Shown: positions 63,425-64,000 of the stretch, piece after piece
Layout: each line of letters starts with the position of its first letter
Position numbering within the stretch: position 1 is the stretch's first letter
Source: DASWJZ01 sp963739005
GTDB taxonomy: Bacteria; Pseudomonadota; Alphaproteobacteria; Rhizobiales; Afifellaceae
DNA: 64,000 bases
Assembly: GCA_963739005.1 (NCBI GenBank)
Contig: CAVTYQ010000002.1
Coordinates: 682,001 to 746,000 of the forward strand
Direction of reading: 5' to 3'
Translations under genes and position numbers: made by a program
The notes under the pieces: generated by a model
Told to the model about the DNA's origin: nothing
Databases searched by the model: none
The model's input: the letters and a program-made list of their open reading frames with translations, nothing else

Positions 63425-63793
63425 CTACGGCTCCGCCAGGGTATCGAGGGCGGCGATCAGCTCCCAGGCCTGCGTCAGGGCGGTCATGTCGCCGGCGATC
63501 GCCCTGTCGACGATGCCCTCCAGGATGATCTCAACGCGCGAGGTCTTTCGTGGCCGCTTGCGGCGCGGCGGTTCGTCGTCGCCTTTCTTGGCGCCGCTTG
63601 CCTCAGCGCCGCCCTCCGTGGCGACGGCGGCGGATTTTTCGGCAAGCAGCAGCTCGTTCATCAGCTGCACCATGATGCCCTTGTAGTTCCGCGCTCCGCG
63701 TGGGCGTCCCTTCGGATTCCCGGAGACGCCGAGCTTGAAACGCGTCGCGGCCGGCGGCCTCCTATAGCCAACGCGGTATGACGTGCTTCGCAT
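63425..63793 (-). CDS. DUF5681-like protein
   Basis: The 122-residue basic protein starts with VGYRRPPAATRFKLGVSGNPKGRPRGARNY (about 8-37), the hallmark of DUF5681 proteins, followed by a helical region and a highly basic PPRRKRPRKTSR segment. Such proteins are common in phage-like and genomic-island regions of alphaproteobacteria. Its ATG overlaps the stop of the next gene upstream on the strand (TAATG). Function unknown. Confidence 0.75.
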   Translation of the reverse strand: MRSTSYRVGYRRPPAATRFKLGVSGNPKGRPRGARNYKGIMVQLMNELLLAEKSAAVATEGGAEASGAKKGDDEPPRRKRPRKTSRVEIILEGIVDRAIAGDMTALTQAWELIAALDTLAEP

Positions 63794-64000
63794 TATCGCT
63801 TCTGCTCCTCCGCCGCGCGCGCCCTCGCAATGCGACGATCGATCTCTTCGAACTTTTGCCGCTCAAGCTCTTCGTGCCAGGCATGTTCGGCATAGAAATC
63901 GAGTACGATCTTCACCGCAGCGGGATTGCCGGTGACCTCCTTTGCCACGAGCGCGCGCAGCAGCGCCTCGCGCTTGGTGATCTTCTTGCCGGGCTCGCCG
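63793..64000 (-). CDS. Partial gene running off the window, DUF5681-like C-terminal part
   Basis: Only the last 68 residues are visible. They read GEPGKKITKREALLRALVAK, then a helical segment with AVKIVLDFYAEH, and a charged C-terminal helix ending EEQKR. The KKITKREAL...ALV pattern resembles the second half of DUF5681 proteins. The stop codon TAA shares bases with the ATG of the downstream gene, so the two are translationally coupled. Confidence 0.6.
   Translation of the reverse strand, partial: GEPGKKITKREALLRALVAKEVTGNPAAVKIVLDFYAEHAWHEELERQKFEEIDRRIARARAAEEQKR

Noticed and set aside
1..64000. CRISPR array, tRNA or rRNA genes, complete insertion sequence
   Set aside because: No regularly spaced repeats, no cloverleaf-compatible gaps, no transposase and no terminal inverted repeats of IS type were found.

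Overview
The window is about 64 kb of GC-rich (roughly two-thirds G+C) chromosomal DNA from an alphaproteobacterium, most likely a member of the Hyphomicrobiales (Rhizobiales). This rests on gene content and order: tkt-gap-pgk-class I aldolase, aa3 oxidase subunit IV beside pntAA-pntAB-pntB, GapR (DUF2312) near DUF1244 and N-formylglutamate amidohydrolase, DUF1036 beside pyk, and choXWV beside betI-betA. No rRNA, tRNA or CRISPR array was seen, and no stretch longer than about 300 bases lacks a gene. The longest gaps are about 200-270 bases: 2719-2988, 12267-12465, 47353-47595, 60090-60288 and 61039-61228. Apart from the hairpins and repeats listed, they show nothing I can name.

Layout. 1-2.7 kb: a partial unknown gene, a SET-domain protein, an MFS exporter and a lipoprotein. 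3-10 kb: central carbon genes (tkt, gap, pgk, class I aldolase), a degenerate ThiE-like protein and a Sel1-repeat protein. 11-14.3 kb: rpsU, a TPR lipoprotein, and a two-gene unit of a small EACC1-like protein and a caspase-fold peptidase. 14.3-24 kb: transhydrogenase operon, a probable haloacetate dehalogenase, an ABC1 kinase, an AI-2E-type permease and oligoendopeptidase F. 24-31 kb: an NtrC-like regulator without a GAFTGA loop, two periplasmic murein enzymes (one frameshifted), and an outer-membrane barrel next to a PAP2 phosphatase. 31-36.5 kb: gapR, DUF1244, N-formylglutamate amidohydrolase, an EamA permease, glycerate kinase, DUF1036 and pyk (frameshifted near its start).

36.5-52 kb is the accessory heart of the window. 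A nucleotidyltransferase converges on a minus-strand operon encoding glycosyltransferases (GT90-like, GT62-like, GT71-like, GT4), a PqqD-like protein, an HprK-like kinase, two near-identical 56-residue peptides with non-ATG starts, and a GT2-TPR protein. The two peptide genes arose by a tandem duplication of about 365 bp whose remnants are still readable. Divergent from this operon lie a GT2-GT10 fusion and a 1461-residue GT11-GT4-GT61 fusion. After an interruption by a TPR gene, rpmJ and the choline uptake and oxidation genes (52-58.4 kb), three more glycosyltransferase-like genes lead into gmd and fcl, which make GDP-L-fucose, the donor used by GT10 and GT11 enzymes. The two halves therefore probably build one fucosylated surface glycan or glycoconjugate. 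The window closes with AACAGGGAA repeats and two DUF5681-like genes that look like the edge of a mobile region.

The most promising undescribed element is the peptide pair with its HprK-like kinase, PqqD-like recognition protein and nucleotidyltransferase: it resembles the kinase branch of lasso-peptide clusters but lacks the lasso cyclase and protease.
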